From contig JACGCM010000560.1 in assembly GCA_014058105.1 (NCBI GenBank), positions 2,294,001 to 2,358,000 on the forward strand: a DNA stretch of 64,000 nucleotides, in the 5' to 3' direction. Position numbers and translations under genes: made by a program. Shown one piece after another: positions 1-10,831 of this stretch (the stretch's first letter is position 1; each line of letters opens with the position of its first letter). A model generated the notes under the pieces. The model had not been told where the DNA came from. It did no database searches and saw only the letters and a program-made list of their open reading frames with translations. This DNA is from Kingdonia uniflora (lineage: Eukaryota; Streptophyta; Magnoliopsida; Ranunculales; Circaeasteraceae).

Positions 1-2
1 AG

Positions 3-903
3 AAAGTGCCAGACCTTCTTCCAGACAGTGCTGAGCTAGTCCATACTATGGAGCAAGCAATGGATCCTCTGTTAGAACATGCTAAAATAGTTCCCTCTCT
101 GGGGAAGATGCTAAAATCTCCTTCTGAGGTAGACATTAACAAGCCCCTTTAAACGTTTTGTAGTATCCTATCTTCTATTTTTTCAGCTCAATTGATTTGG
201 AAGAGATAATACTTTGTATAATCGTACACTATTTTCATTTTTGAGTAATGTTTTGAAATATGTTTTCGTGAATGGTTGTATTGAAACAAGATATCTGTAA
301 TTTGTGTAGGAGATAGAGCATTTTTAGAAGAAAAAAAACTTCGAATTAGAGAAGTCATTGAGTAGACCGAGGGACTCCATGGCCCGTATTCAACAGGTAC
401 TTAACAAAACTGAATATGAGAGAAGGCAATTTAAGTCAAATTCAGAGAAAACATTTAGAGAATTATATGATCTGCAATGAAGATATGCTAAGATAAAAGT
501 AGATAGAGATGAGGTGCTCAGAAAGGAAGAGGAAATTAAGATATTAGTTCGAAGGCCAAAAGAATTGACTTATTTTAATGACCCAAGTGATAAAGCGAGG
601 TGTCAGAGTATGCTATTAGCTCTGACTTTATATTTTGAGGTCAAAGTAGATAGTGAACGAGAGTTAAGAGAGGCTTACATAGAGCTTTTGAGGGAGATAG
701 GTGTAGTTCTGGACCTAGCTCGAGTTATGTTATTAGCTCAAGAAATACGCAATCGTCATAGTTTAGAGGTGAAAAAATATTCTAGTCGAGCTGGTGTGTC
801 TGTTGTATGGGGTGATGTAGAACCTTTATCTGATGCGTTTGGCTTTATGCAGGATCGGAGGGCCATGAGAATTGTATTTTTTAGGATAAGGAAAGAGAAA
901 TAG
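3..903 (+). pseudogene. Antisense extra frame of copy A, part 1 (two blocks around a candidate intron)
   Basis: An open frame enters from the left edge (frame beginning at 3) and reads to a stop at 150-152. If the GT-AG interval 129-327 is removed, it continues in phase into a second block from 328 to the stop at 901-903. One internal TGA (478-480) interrupts the second block. The predicted protein is rich in Glu, Lys, Arg and Leu, of the kind expected for coiled coils; no catalytic motif is visible. It lies antisense to the retroelement, between the end of pol and the 3' LTR. Function is unknown. An ATG at 379 lies in the same frame and could be an alternative start. Because the copy is degenerate, this is best treated as a relic of a longer antisense gene. 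Confidence 0.55.
129..327 (+). other. Candidate intron in the antisense frame of copy A
   Basis: The interval starts GTAGAC after GAG and ends TTTTTAG before AAG, is T-rich in its 3' part, and is 199 bp long. Removing it joins the frame ending at 128 with the frame starting at 328 without loss of phase. The interval contains stop codons in the incoming frame. An intron on the antisense strand would not be spliced from the sense genomic RNA of the element, so it could persist through retrotransposition. This is inference from sequence only. Confidence 0.4.
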
Positions 904-944
904 TGGTCCAAAAGTAATTATAGGGCAACTTAAAGGGATTACAG

Positions 945-1508
945 GACGAGCTATCGCAGCACGAGGAGCAAAAAATATCTTTAGCAACGCGGCTGTCGAA
1001 AGAAGTGGCTGTTCGGATGAAGGTAGAGACGAATGTAAAGGCTTAAGGTGTGTTACTGAAAAACACGCGCCAGTGGTTACACAAAGTGTAAATGATACTA
1101 AAGGAACACCTTTATCCCTCGCGAGAAAAAGTTACTGCTCGATCAGAACATGAATGTCACATAGACAATGTTGTCGAGTTTTATAGGGGAGAACTAGCTA
1201 GAGTAGAGAACGAATTTAGGAAGTTCGTGACGGGATGTAGGAAAGATTTTGAAGTGGAAAATGCCAGGCCAGAAAATTTGTGGTTTACCCGAGGTGAAGG
1301 AGGAATTGTTGGTGAGCAACCTATTCCTAGGTCGTGGGAGGAGTCATCAGAAGAGGAGAAGGTTGAGATGTTAATACCCCGAACGTGGCGCAAACAACGT
1401 CAACAAGAGGTTATGACCTTTACCACACCGGTAGATGTGCGGGCGTCCAATAGGAGGATAGTGAGAGACAAGCTGCAGTCGTCTCATGTCCGGAAGAGTC
1501 GTAAATAG
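945..1508 (+). pseudogene. Antisense extra frame of copy A, part 2
   Basis: Two stretches in different frames follow part 1. The first (about 945-1047) reads as a Glu/Gln/Lys-rich segment with heptad-like leucines. The second (1092-1508, 138 codons) starts at ATG 1092 and begins acidic and basic (EVENAR, SSEEEK) before a basic tail. Frameshifts separate them from each other and from part 1. No known domain is recognised. They share strand, position and composition with the neighbouring pieces, so I read them as one broken gene. A candidate GT donor lies in the 3' tail of this piece and a candidate AG acceptor near 1692, so the gap 1509-1692 may be a second intron. Confidence 0.45.
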
Positions 1509-1692
1509 AGTATTCTTGTCTTCTTTTGACCAGTCCTTCGTACTATTTGATGATAAATGAAATCCGTTTGTTGTTAGAACAGAATGACATATTTGACTTA
1601 CTCAGATACCACGCTCTTTATGTAACCTTGTGAACTGTTATATGTACTCTATTGTCATGAAGAACTATTATAAATGTAATCTATTGTGATAG

Positions 1693-2209
1693 GTTGATCT
1701 GGCTGCTATACAAAGTCAGTGTGATGCATTACATGTCTAGAATGAACAAATGGGCACTGAGCTAAGATCGAGTCAGGGTGCTCGAGAGAGTGCTACTAAA
1801 GCAAAAGAAAAATTAAAGGCGGAGATGTCGGAAGAACGAAATGCAGTAGCCCTTCTGACTAATACTCTACAAGAGAAAGATGCAGTATTGGCTATCTATT
1901 TAAGAAAGATAGAGAGTTTAGAAGAAGATATAAGAAAAAGAGGGTGTTGAAGTTGGAAGTTGCTCGGGACGAGCTAGTCAACGAGATGTTGAATTGCTAT
2001 CTACGAGAATGGAAATTACAGAACTACTGGTCGCGTTGGAGGGGGAAGGAAATAATGTGAAAAAGTTGCAGTTCCAAGTTAATAAGCTCGTGGCAGGGAT
2101 AAGTGATGTTCAAGTTCTTGCTCGTAAGTATGAGGTAAGGTCATCAAAACAAAATGAAGTCATAAAAAAGGATTGGAACAAAATATGTGAGCTAGAGCAG
2201 ATTTTGTAG
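1693..2209 (+). pseudogene. Antisense extra frame of copy A, part 3 (coiled-coil segment)
   Basis: This piece reads from about 1694 (one stop at 1738-1740, then ATG 1750) to 1950, then after a frameshift from 1994 to a TAG at 2207-2209. The translation is dominated by Glu, Lys, Leu, Gln and Val with few Pro or Gly, the profile of a long parallel coiled coil. Nothing suggests an enzyme. The segment is the middle of the antisense gene. It may encode a structural or filament-like protein, but no function can be assigned. Confidence 0.45.
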
Positions 2210-2261
2210 TCGCAGCATCTGAACATTGGAATACCAGTCCAAAAATGATAGATTTTGAAAT

Positions 2262-2855
2262 GTGAATATGAAGCTAGACGAGGATCTAGTGCGGTTGGAG
2301 ATAAGTTATGACTCGAAGAGGGTAGAATGTATAGGTTATGAATCATCGATGTCTCAGATTTATCATATGGACAAATTTATGACAGTGTTGGAAGCTCAAA
2401 ATTTGAATGTGTGTCGGGCAAAGCGACGAGTGGACGATCGTTGTACGCAACTAGAAAGTGCACTGAAGGTAGCGCAACATAAACTGAGCGAACTCCTTCT
2501 TAGTAAGCAGGTAAAAAATGAGGCAGGTGATAGTCACGAGTAAGAGATGGCTGCAGTAACATTGTTTTTTGTAGCTGAATTGTGGAGATTGGAAGTCCAG
2601 AGTAAGAGGATATGTGATGGTTTGATGGCCCAAGGTGTAGAATGTGAGATGGAGGTAATCCGATCTGAATATTTTGAACCCATGATTTTTAGAATCGAAT
2701 CATTTAAACAGAGAATTGTTAGAGAGGGAAAGAAGATTGTTATGGGGAGGCTGCCAGAATTCATGACTCGGCGTTTAACTGGAAGTGTTTTACGGGATGC
2801 GGCAGGTCCTTCTAATGCAGGTAACGTTTCAAGTGATAGCTCTAGCGAGGAGTGA
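2262..2855 (+). pseudogene. Antisense extra frame of copy A, C-terminal part, conserved with copy B
   Basis: A single frame runs from ATG 2262 to a TGA at 2853-2855, broken once by TAA at 2541-2543. It starts coiled-coil-like and ends in a short motif region (GRLPEFM, then DAAGPSN) followed by a Ser/Glu-rich tail. The same C-terminal motifs appear on the minus strand of copy B at 63800-63958 (GRMPEFM, DAAGPSN), collinear over about 50 residues. That match between two independently inserted copies is the main evidence that the antisense frame was a real protein. The stop lies about 0.86 kb from the pol stop of copy A, and the two units converge on the tandem array between them. Confidence 0.6.
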
Positions 2856-2992
2856 GGAATGTGATTATGTTGTATGTATATGCAACAAGAATAACAATAT
2901 AGATGTATGAAACAATAGTTAAGGACACAATAGTTAACTATACTAACCGTGTGAGGTACCAACGATAATGTATGTAAAACAGTGCGATATAT

Positions 2993-3672
2993 GATCGGTT
3001 CAGCCAAAGTGGTAAGCGATCTGCAATGTATGAGATGATCAGTTTGGCAGAAGCAACAAATGATCTATAATGTAGTTTAGATGATCGATTTGGCCGAAAC
3101 AATAAATGATCTATAATGTATTTAGATGATCGATTTGGCCAAAGCAATAAACGATCTGTAATATATTTAGATGATCAGTTTGGCCGAAGAAACAAACGAT
3201 TTGTAATATGTGCATTGAAGTACTTGTTGGATATATGAGAAGAAGTACTATAATGTAGGGCAATCGAACACAAATAATTCATTGGTGTAAGATTGACATA
3301 CAACGAATATGTTGGATAGGTCGGCTTGGCCGAAGTAACAAACAATCTGTAATGTATTTAGATGATCGATTTGGCCAAAGCAACAAATGATCTGTAATTT
3401 GTGTATAGAAGTACTTGCTGGATATACTAGAAGAAGTACTGTAATGTAGGGCAACCGAACATAAGTATTTCATTGGTGTAAGATTGACGTACAACGAATG
3501 TGTTAGATAGGTCAGTTTGGCCGAAACAACAAACAATTTGAAATGTATTTAGATGATCATTTTGGCCGAAGCAACAAACGATCTGTAATATGTGTATAGA
3601 AGTACTTGCTGGATATACTAGAAGAAGTACTATAATGTAGGGCAACCAAACACAAGTATTTTATTGATGTGA
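2993..3672. repeat. Tandem array of copy A between pol and the antisense frame
   Basis: Units of about 45 bp with a core like GATCGATTTGGCCGAAGCAA follow each other, ending in a run that resembles ATCTGTAATGTATTTAGAT. Nearest the antisense frame the units are simple. Towards pol every second unit carries an insert of about 100 bp (AGTACTTGCTGGATATA and following), giving a higher-order period of about 191 bp (equivalent points at 3320 and 3511). Copy B has the same two-level organisation at 63035-63655. Short minus-strand frames here are products of the repeat. Confidence 0.85.
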
Positions 3673-3711
3673 GATTGAGTGAAGGGAAGTATACTGTGAC
3701 AGATTTGTTAT

Positions 3712-4945
3712 CTAAGATACAACTTTAGTCTCCTTTTGTTACAAGGATTATGTATATGCTCATCATGCTCAGTCACGAGGTCGTAGGAGCCGAGGCTGTT
3801 TTTTTGGATAACGACAAAAGGATCTTCCCAGTTTTTGGATAATTTCCCTGCGTTGAGCTCTTTGTGATATTTAGGAATCTCTCAGAGGACCAGATCCTTG
3901 ATTTCAAACTCTCTATGCCGAACGTGTTTGCTATATGATCAGGCTAATGCTTGGTGATATCTTCCTAAATTCATGACTGCTCTGTCCCGAGTCTTTTCGA
4001 TCTAATTCATATTGTATGCCAACTGGAATTCATTTTCTTCATCGGCCATGGTATGGTCGTGAATAGGGTGATGATACTGAGTAGGGATGATTGCATCTGT
4101 AGCGTAAGCTAAGAGGAATGGCGTGTATCCAGTTGAAACTCAGGGTATAGTTCGATAAGCCCAGAACACATATGGTAACTCTATGACCCAATTTTGCTTC
4201 TTTTCTATTAGGTACTTTTTGATCCCATCCATGATAGTTTGATTAGTGATCTCGGCCTGACCATTATCTTGCAAGTAATATGGATTTGAAGGAGAATATA
4301 TGATGTTGTGTTGTTTGAGGAATTCGACAATATTGGACCCAATGAACTGAGGTCCATTGTCGATCCTGATGAGACGGGGGCAGCCAAAATGGATGATGAT
4401 GTTGTCCCAGTTGAACTTGATGATTTCTTCTTCTCGTGTGCGACATAAAGGAACTACTTCTACCCACTTAGTAAAGTAATCCGTTGCGACTAAAAGATGT
4501 TTCCATTTCCTAGTGCAGTGGGAAATTCGCCGATAAGGTTTAGGGTCCATCTTTTAAATGGCCATACAATGTTGCTGGAATGGAGTTCTAAAGCTGGAGC
4601 CCAAATTTGGAGACCATGACGCTGATAGGCATTGCATTTGCTTGAGAGTTTAATTGCTTGAGCTTTTATTTTAGGCCAGAAGACGCCTTTGTTAAGATCT
4701 CAATTTGCTAGAGATCTTCCTGCTGTATGGGAACCGCAAGTACCTTCATGTAGTTTGTGTAGGAATTTTTAAGCTTCTTTGTGGGATAAACATTCGAGAT
4801 ATGGTCTTGTGACGGAAATCTTGTATAAGAAGCCATTTTCTACGATGTAGTATTTTGTATTATCGAGTATGCATCTTCTTTCAGTGGGGTCATGAGGGAG
4901 TTCGCAGTTAAATTTGTTATTGGTACCAATATACTTGAGGAAAGG
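3712..4945 (-). pseudogene. Integrase region of copy A pol
   Basis: Integrase inserts the cDNA copy of the element into host DNA. The longest open piece (4550 to 4140) holds the catalytic core: ATDYF with the first Asp, RIDNGPQF with the second Asp, and NGQAEITN with the Glu. A zinc-binding HHCC-like segment is expected upstream (about 4560-4800) but is broken by stops. Downstream of 4140 a GKLSKNWE-like segment and a C-terminus ending KLYLR lead to a stop at about 3712. No chromodomain is seen. The three catalytic residues survive although the frame is interrupted, so the region is a pseudogene. Confidence 0.8.
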
Positions 4946-6004
4946 TCATCTCCAATCGTCCTCATCCTCTTCAACGCCCCCAATATTTACATAATTTGAG
5001 CTTATGATGTTAATGCTGGAGGTCGATAATACTTTGATCTTGAGATATCGAGCTTCTGAGCTAAGAACTCCTACGAGATATGCGAGGGAATCAGAATATC
5101 TATTTTCTCTACACGGTAAATGTTCGATATAAATTTTCTTGAATATACTCATTCTATCGGCCACTGCGGCTGCGTAATCGATTATTTTCCCATTCTTCTA
5201 GAATTTTTCTGTGTAATGGTATACGATGAGCAAAGAGTCGGCATATACAGACAGTTCGGATACTCCAATCTCTAGAGCCATATCTAGACTGTGAATCATT
5301 GCCTCGTACTCGACTATATTGTTGGTAGCTTCAAAATTCAATCGGATTACCTTTTTGATTCTATCATTAGAAGGTGCGATTAGCACGATTCCGATGCCTG
5401 GTCCTGTGGGTCTAAAGGATTCTTAAGTTAAAAGACGCCATCCCTTTTAAGTTATTCAGTCTACTTTGTCTTCGACCTGTTCTTCATGAATTTCTGTGTT
5501 GTCTACTTCCCAATTTAGATCTTTTACAGGAAAGTCCGCAAGGAAATCTGCTACGGCCTGACCCTTTTCAGAATGTATGGGTTCAAAATAAATGTCATGC
5601 TCGCCAAGAGTGATTGACCATTGCTAGATTCGTCTGGATTTTTCTCGTTTGGATAAGATTTCTTGCAAAGGGTAGTTGGTCACTACTCGTACTGAGTGGG
5701 CTTGAAAATATTGTCTCAATTTTTGCGAGATATAAACGAGAGCTTAAAGTAATTTCTCGACCTTGCTGTATCGGGATTCTGCTGGAGTTAGAGTTTTATT
5801 GATAAAGTAGACAGGCTTCTCGGTCTCCTCATCAAGTCGATTGAGAAAAAAACTCAATGATTATTTAGTAACTGCAAGGTAAATGGTGAGCTCTTCCCCT
5901 TCGCTAGGTGTACTCATCACTGGCGGTGAACCCAAGTAAAGTTTAAGTTGCTGAAATACTGCTTTGCACTCTGCTGTCCATTCGATCTCAGGGTCCTTAG
6001 GTTT
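4946..6004 (-). pseudogene. RNase H region of copy A pol
   Basis: RNase H removes template RNA during reverse transcription. Open pieces at 5386-5198 and 5164-4946 carry the typical NIVEYEAMIHSLDMALE segment with its Glu, then YADS with its Asp, then a C-terminal part containing HLPCRENRYSDSLA. Upstream, the connecting segment to reverse transcriptase is split by stops and frameshifts. The order RT, RNase H, integrase is that of Ty3/gypsy. The equivalent region in copy B is 60660-61927 and aligns closely. Confidence 0.75.
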
Positions 6005-6780
6005 CTATTTTGTTGTTCCTTCACGTAATAAGTTGAATAGCCATCGACAGCGATCAGATGATTTTGAAATAAAGCGGTTTATTGTGGCAATCTTGCCTGC
6101 TAACTTCTGGATATCCTTCTTCATTTTCGGAGAAGGCATAGATAATAATGCGCGAATACGATCTGGATCAGCTTCATTACCGCGCTTGCTGATTAAGTGG
6201 CCCAAAATTTTCCCTGACTGGACTCTGACCTGACATTTGTCAGGGTTGAGCTGCACCTTATAGAGATGGAGAATATCGAAAACCGTGTGCAAATATGCTA
6301 TATGGTCTTCCTTCTTAAGACCTTTATACAACATATTGTCTATATAGACCTCTATTGTTTTTCCAGGGTGATCTTTGAACATCTGGGTCATCACTCGCTG
6401 ATAAGTAGCTCCAACGCTTTTGAGACCGAATGGCATGACTTTGTAGCAGTATAGGTCATTCTTAGTAATGAAAGTTGTTTTCTCTTGATCGTCACGTAGC
6501 ATAGGTATTTGGTTGTATCATGACGCGATACTCATCATAGACAGGAGCTCGTGTCCTGATGTAGAATCGAGTAGGATATTTATGACAGGGAGTGGAAAAC
6601 TATCTTTTGGAGTATGTCTGTCCAAGTCGGTAAAATCCACGCACACCCTGATCTTCCTGTTTTTCTTTGGTACAATATTCTGGATAATTGGCCTTTCGGA
6701 TAAAACCAACTTCGATGGGCTTTTCAATCTCCTTGTTGACTTTGCCTCGAAGTCTTGGTGTTAAAGTCCTCTATTTTTGT
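6005..6780 (-). pseudogene. Reverse transcriptase of copy A, catalytic motif altered
   Basis: Reverse transcriptase copies element RNA into DNA. Pieces at 6727-6518 and 6502-6005 contain the expected motifs in order: RVCVDFTDL (motif with the first Asp), then MPFGLKS, then VYIDNM at the catalytic site, then LGHLISKRG and the thumb region ending CRWLFNLL. The active-site box is normally YIDD; here the last Asp is Asn, and a stop separates the two pieces. Copies B and C keep YIDD. The protein would be inactive. Confidence 0.85.
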
Positions 6781-6999
6781 TTGATAGCTACAACTTTTTC
6801 CTTCAAGTTGAGTTTATAACATACCAGGTTTGAATCGATACCTGACATCTCGTGAAACGTCCAAGTGAAGACATCACTATTTTCCTTAAGGAACTAGATG
6901 ATAGTGTCGTACTCTACTGAGGGCAGATGAGTGGCAATATATGTCCCGCGCTTGAGTCTACTGATTTCAACGTACTCTGTAGTTTCTACGTTGGGAAAA

Positions 7000-7490
7000 T
7001 ATTGCCCTACAGAGTTGACTATATATTTCTCTGTAATGTTTCCTGTTGCCTTCTGTAATTATTATGCGAGTTGATGTTCGAAAGGTTCTGGTCCGATGAC
7101 GATACAATTACTAATTTTTGACTTCTTTTTATCTCATAAACGCTACCTTCCCATTCAAAATATAATGCCAAGTGATAGGTTGATGGAATAACGTGCATAT
7201 TATGTAACCAACAACGTCCCATTATCCCCAGGTAACAGGATTTTGTATTGACAATGTAAAAGACAACGTCGAGTGCTACCGGTTCTGTGGTGATAGGAAG
7301 TATAATCTTTCCTACACGCTCCTCCCTAGATCCATTGAAACCACAAATATCAACGTCGCTGAGTTGGACCTTATCGGCTAGACCTATCTGATCGATCGTA
7401 CTCTGAATAATGAGTTTAATAGTGATGCCAGTGTCTACCATCATCGTATGAAGTACCATATTCCACATTTTCAACATGATCACCAAGGAA
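7000..7490 (-). pseudogene. Aspartic protease region of copy A
   Basis: The retroviral-type aspartic protease cuts the Gag-Pol polyprotein. The open piece 7486-7019 begins just before VDTGIT, which keeps the catalytic Asp-Thr-Gly, and continues through ILPITTEPVALDVVFYIV and YLGIMGRCWLHNMHVIPS, a conserved tail of this family. It sits between gag and reverse transcriptase as expected. The copy B equivalent (59186-59515) has VDTDS, with the Gly lost. Confidence 0.8.
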
Positions 7491-7499
7491 TCATGGTGA

Positions 7500-9055
7500 G
7501 GATAGTTGACATGTCGAACGTCACAATCATTGAAAGAAATCCCAGTTCACAGAGAGTTAGATATTGTAATTAAACGAGCTTCTTTATCTTGCATGGATAA
7601 GTCGTGACATTGGGTAACACGCCTTTATTTACTCTTGTTTGATTCTTTGACGACCTGAGTCTCCATGAGATGGCAGAGTGAGATATGGTACAAATGCTTT
7701 TCGGTTGCGGGCTCCTTGACTTGTACAGCTTCGGTAGGGTTTTTGTAAATCCCGTTCTTATAACTCTCCACGTCCACTATGTATTCATTCATTCGTCCAT
7801 CTGCGAAGATGTATTCTAACAATTGTTGCAAGGCAAAATATTACTTTGTCTCATGATGTCAGACCTTAGGGTGGATGCAATATGGTTTGTTCTTGATCGG
7901 TTAAAGGTACTATGCATTGCGGAAGAATCTGTCATTCTATAATATAGGGTATATTCTGTCGGACACCATCCGCTCCAAGTCGATATATCCGTTGACCTTT
8001 TCAATCATGTCTTCCAATGTTGTTGGTTTATTGAGGATAACGTACTCCTTTGCCTGGCTATCGACAAGTAAAGCGTTGGCGAAAGCGGAAATAGTGATCT
8101 TCTGGTCAAGTCGATATACTTTTTGGGCTAACTCCAAGAAATTTTTGGTAAACGTCTCGAGTTTCTCTCCTGACATATGTTTGAGGCTAAAAAAAGAATA
8201 TAAGTTCTCCTCTTTATCTCTGTTATGCGAGTCATTCTTGATAAAAAATTTGTGTAACTGTTCAAAAGTTGTGATGGATCCTTCAGGCGGTATGTAAAAC
8301 CATCGTAAGGGTTCACCTGATATGTTGGTAGGAAAGAGCCGGCATAAAATGTAGTTGGACGTGGAATGCAGGCCTTGAGCATCCTGAAAATCTTTAATGT
8401 ATTCTACAGGATCAGTTCCTTTGTACTTTTGGATATTTGGAGTATGAAACCCAGTGGGGGCTTCACCATCTAATAGTTCCTGGGTGATTGGGCTTTTCTA
8501 TAATATGTTGTAGATTCCTTTAGTCGGAGTATGGGATTCAAAAAATTCTTTGATTCGCTTTTTAACATGTTCCTGTGTGACATATTGTCGAGCTGCGATG
8601 GTTATTCGTGTGACGAGCCCTTCTTCAGGGTTATGGTCACCACTCCCTTCACTTAGACGTTCCTTTGCCAGGACTCGAACTCTTTGAGGTAGATTTTTAG
8701 TTTGTCTGACTCCTGCCAAGCCGCCATTTACTTCTTGCTGGATCTCCTAGATCGGGTTTGGCTCTATGTCCTGTTGCTGATGGTTATATCGAAGTGCACC
8801 ACCTGCATGAACGCCCTTTGGAGGAGGTCCTATTCTGTCATGAATGGAAATCCGTGAGCCCTCAGGTTGTATGGCTTTGTTCTTCTGGGCGGCGACCTCC
8901 TGACCCTGTAAAACCTTTAACGCGTCCTGTACACTCGCGAGTTATTCCAAGGCTCCACGCCTTTCTGTTTCTGAGTTTAGAGTGGCCCTTAGGTCTGCTA
9001 AAGATACATTTTTTTCCACCTGGACGATCGACCTGCTTTGACCTGGAGGTGACAT
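7500..9055 (-). pseudogene. gag region of copy A
   Basis: Gag forms the virus-like particle around element RNA. The likely start is the ATG at 9055-9053, shortly after the primer-binding region and matching the ATG at 57448 in copy B. Pieces at 8719-8498, 8382-8128, 8176-7937 and 7831-7625 include EYIKDFQDA-like and RWFYIPPEGSI segments, then EKLETFTKNFLEL, typical of the retrotransposon Gag fold. A C-x2-H knuckle-like segment (near 7870) precedes LEYIFADGRMNEYI. Several frameshifts and stops break the frame. Confidence 0.75.
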
Positions 9056-9109
9056 TATGAGAAAAAATGATCAGTGGCGTTTGAGATAATGGGGTTGAGA
9101 ATTTTGGTT

Positions 9110-9127
9110 CCCACAGACGGCACCAAA
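9110..9127 (-). promoter_or_regulatory. Primer-binding region of copy A
   Basis: Directly inside the LTR end (TTACA on the minus strand) lies TTTGGTGCCGTCTGTGGG. This matches the position of a minus-strand primer-binding site and closely resembles those of copies B (57376), C (16778) and the element at 35981. The tRNA species was not determined. Confidence 0.75.
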
Positions 9128-9850
9128 TGTAATAGCCTAGTTCCGAGATTCGGACTTAGCCTTTACACTAAATATATTTAGAATGTTCAAGAACAATAGA
9201 CAAGATGATTTAGCGTGGAAAACTTTTGAATAGGTTAAAAACACGGCCTCTCTTGAGGATTTCGAGATAGTGATGATCTTATTGAGATTGCTAGTTTATT
9301 ACAATGAGCATTCTGAGAATATAGGGTGACAGAGTAAGAAATTTTCTATGGTGAATGTTCCGCCCTTCATCTGTAGTTCTCCAGGTCTCTTTATGGGTCC
9401 TCTAATATGACCATTTGATGACCATAAAGTCCCTTAATGATGGACATTACAAAATTAGTGTGAGATATTCTTTGACCAGATTATGTAACGTTCCAACCTT
9501 TGGTGCTGTACAATGGCTCTATTGCTGACTGTGTGCTTTGTACAGGTCGAACTGTTGGTGTAGGGGTCGAATGTGATGTCTCAAACTGTATAAATTTTGG
9601 TTATGTCTTTAGTAATACTTTCTTTATGCTGATGAGATCGAGGACAAAGCTTGAGTCCGAGATTCAAAATAAGCTATTACAAGATAGCTCTTAACCAATA
9701 GTATGAGTATCGTTAGGGATGAGTGGTAATGGTTGAGAAACTCGTACTGTACATTTTTGTGATTATGCCACTGCTCTGTTATTGAGGTCAAAAGTCTGTC
9801 TGTAGTTCGATGATGAGGCATGAGCTCAAGATGCGGAATAAACCACTACA
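9128..9850 (-). repeat. 5' LTR of copy A (723 bp)
   Basis: On the minus strand it starts TGTAGTGG at 9850 and ends TTACA at 9128. The copy B LTR (56662-57375) aligns end to end, sharing TGTAGTGG..TTATTCCGCA at the start. The bases next to the start are TATCA on the plus strand (9851-9855), the expected 5-bp target site. The adjoining DNA is LINE sequence. Confidence 0.85.
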
Positions 9851-10340
9851 TATCATACTATCCAAAAAGGAGGATATCCCAACGTAAACATCTGAGCTTA
9901 GGGTCTCCCAAATTTTTTGGTAAAAGGCTCTAGAGAAAGCATCTAGACAGGGGGCGCTATTACTTTCCATAAAAATGTTGCTTCCCTAATCTCCTCATTG
10001 GTTGGGACGGCGATGAGATTTATATTTTCTACTTCAGTCACTTGCTTGGGGAGCTGCTCAAAGAGTTCTGGACATTGTTACGTATCTATAGCAGAAAATT
10101 TAGCTGTGTGATAATTAATGATATGGTCTTGTATGAGTGGTTGGCTAGTGATGTCTCTTCCCGTGCCGTCTTTAATTTCTGTGATAAGAGCTTTAGCATT
10201 TCTAACCTTTGTAGTGGAGTGAAAAAATCAAGTATTCATGTCTCCTGCTTGTAACCATTTGATTCTCGATTTCTGATGCCAGTTCAACTCTTCAGTGTCC
10301 TCCCATCTGTTCAAGAGTTTTGTTTGGGCTAGGTATCTAT
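9851..10340 (-). pseudogene. LINE reverse transcriptase, N-terminal part
   Basis: The minus strand reads IKWLQAGDMNT, then FFHSTTKVRNA, a segment typical of the start of plant LINE reverse transcriptases. It continues with TNEEIREATF and, in another frame (9970-9788), NSAPCLDAFSRAFYQKIWE, the degenerate form of the conserved PGPDGF..AFYQK block. The catalytic YADD region is absent because copy A is inserted here. Stops at several points make this a pseudogene. Confidence 0.75.
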
Positions 10341-10831
10341 TATCAATCAGATCATTGGTTATATCTTCCTCCAACTGTAGTTGTAGTAGCATCACCTTTC
10401 TCTAGTTTTGCTTTGATTTTCTGTTGGGTTTCTAAATTTTGTCGCCATCTTTTAATATTTGCTTTTAGATGCCATAGTTTCAGCATAATAGAGAAAAGTG
10501 GAGTTCAGACATCAGCTTTTCCCAACTAATTTTTACAATTTCATAGAGTTCAAGCTATTTTTTCCAGGACTGTAAGTATCTGAACGCAATGTTGGATGCC
10601 TTAGGTACCTGACAACATTCCCCAAAGATTTGGGAATGGTTTGATTGAGTTCTAGGCATCACCTTCATTCTCCATCTCTGAAATTATTTTGCCATTCTGT
10701 ATTATGTAAACATCTGTCTAGGACCACTAGAGTTCTGTTATTCTCACTTTACGCATTCTACCAGGTATATGTAATTTTGGAGGAGGGGCTTTCAGTCAGA
10801 CGAGCTGTATCAAGAAAGCTATTAAAATGCA

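Larger units (their letters stand above)
1..9850 (-). mobile_element. Ty3/gypsy LTR retrotransposon, copy A, 3' end outside window
   Basis: The element reads on the minus strand: 5' LTR (9850 to 9128), primer-binding region, gag (from 9055), protease, reverse transcriptase, RNase H and integrase (pol stop near 3712), a tandem array, then a reading frame on the opposite strand that runs off the left edge. The protease-RT-RNase H-integrase order is that of Ty3/gypsy elements. The primer-binding motif, the variant Cys-His knuckle of gag and the antisense extra frame suggest the Tat group; that assignment is inference. All coding parts carry stops and frameshifts, so the copy is dead as protein-coding DNA. 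The 3' LTR must lie left of position 1. Copy B at 56662-64000 is the same family in the opposite orientation. Confidence 0.88.

Noticed and set aside
2938..3645. Minus-strand frames over the array of copy A (and plus-strand ones over that of copy B)
   Set aside because: Repeated short peptides derive from the tandem units; no conservation beyond the repeat.
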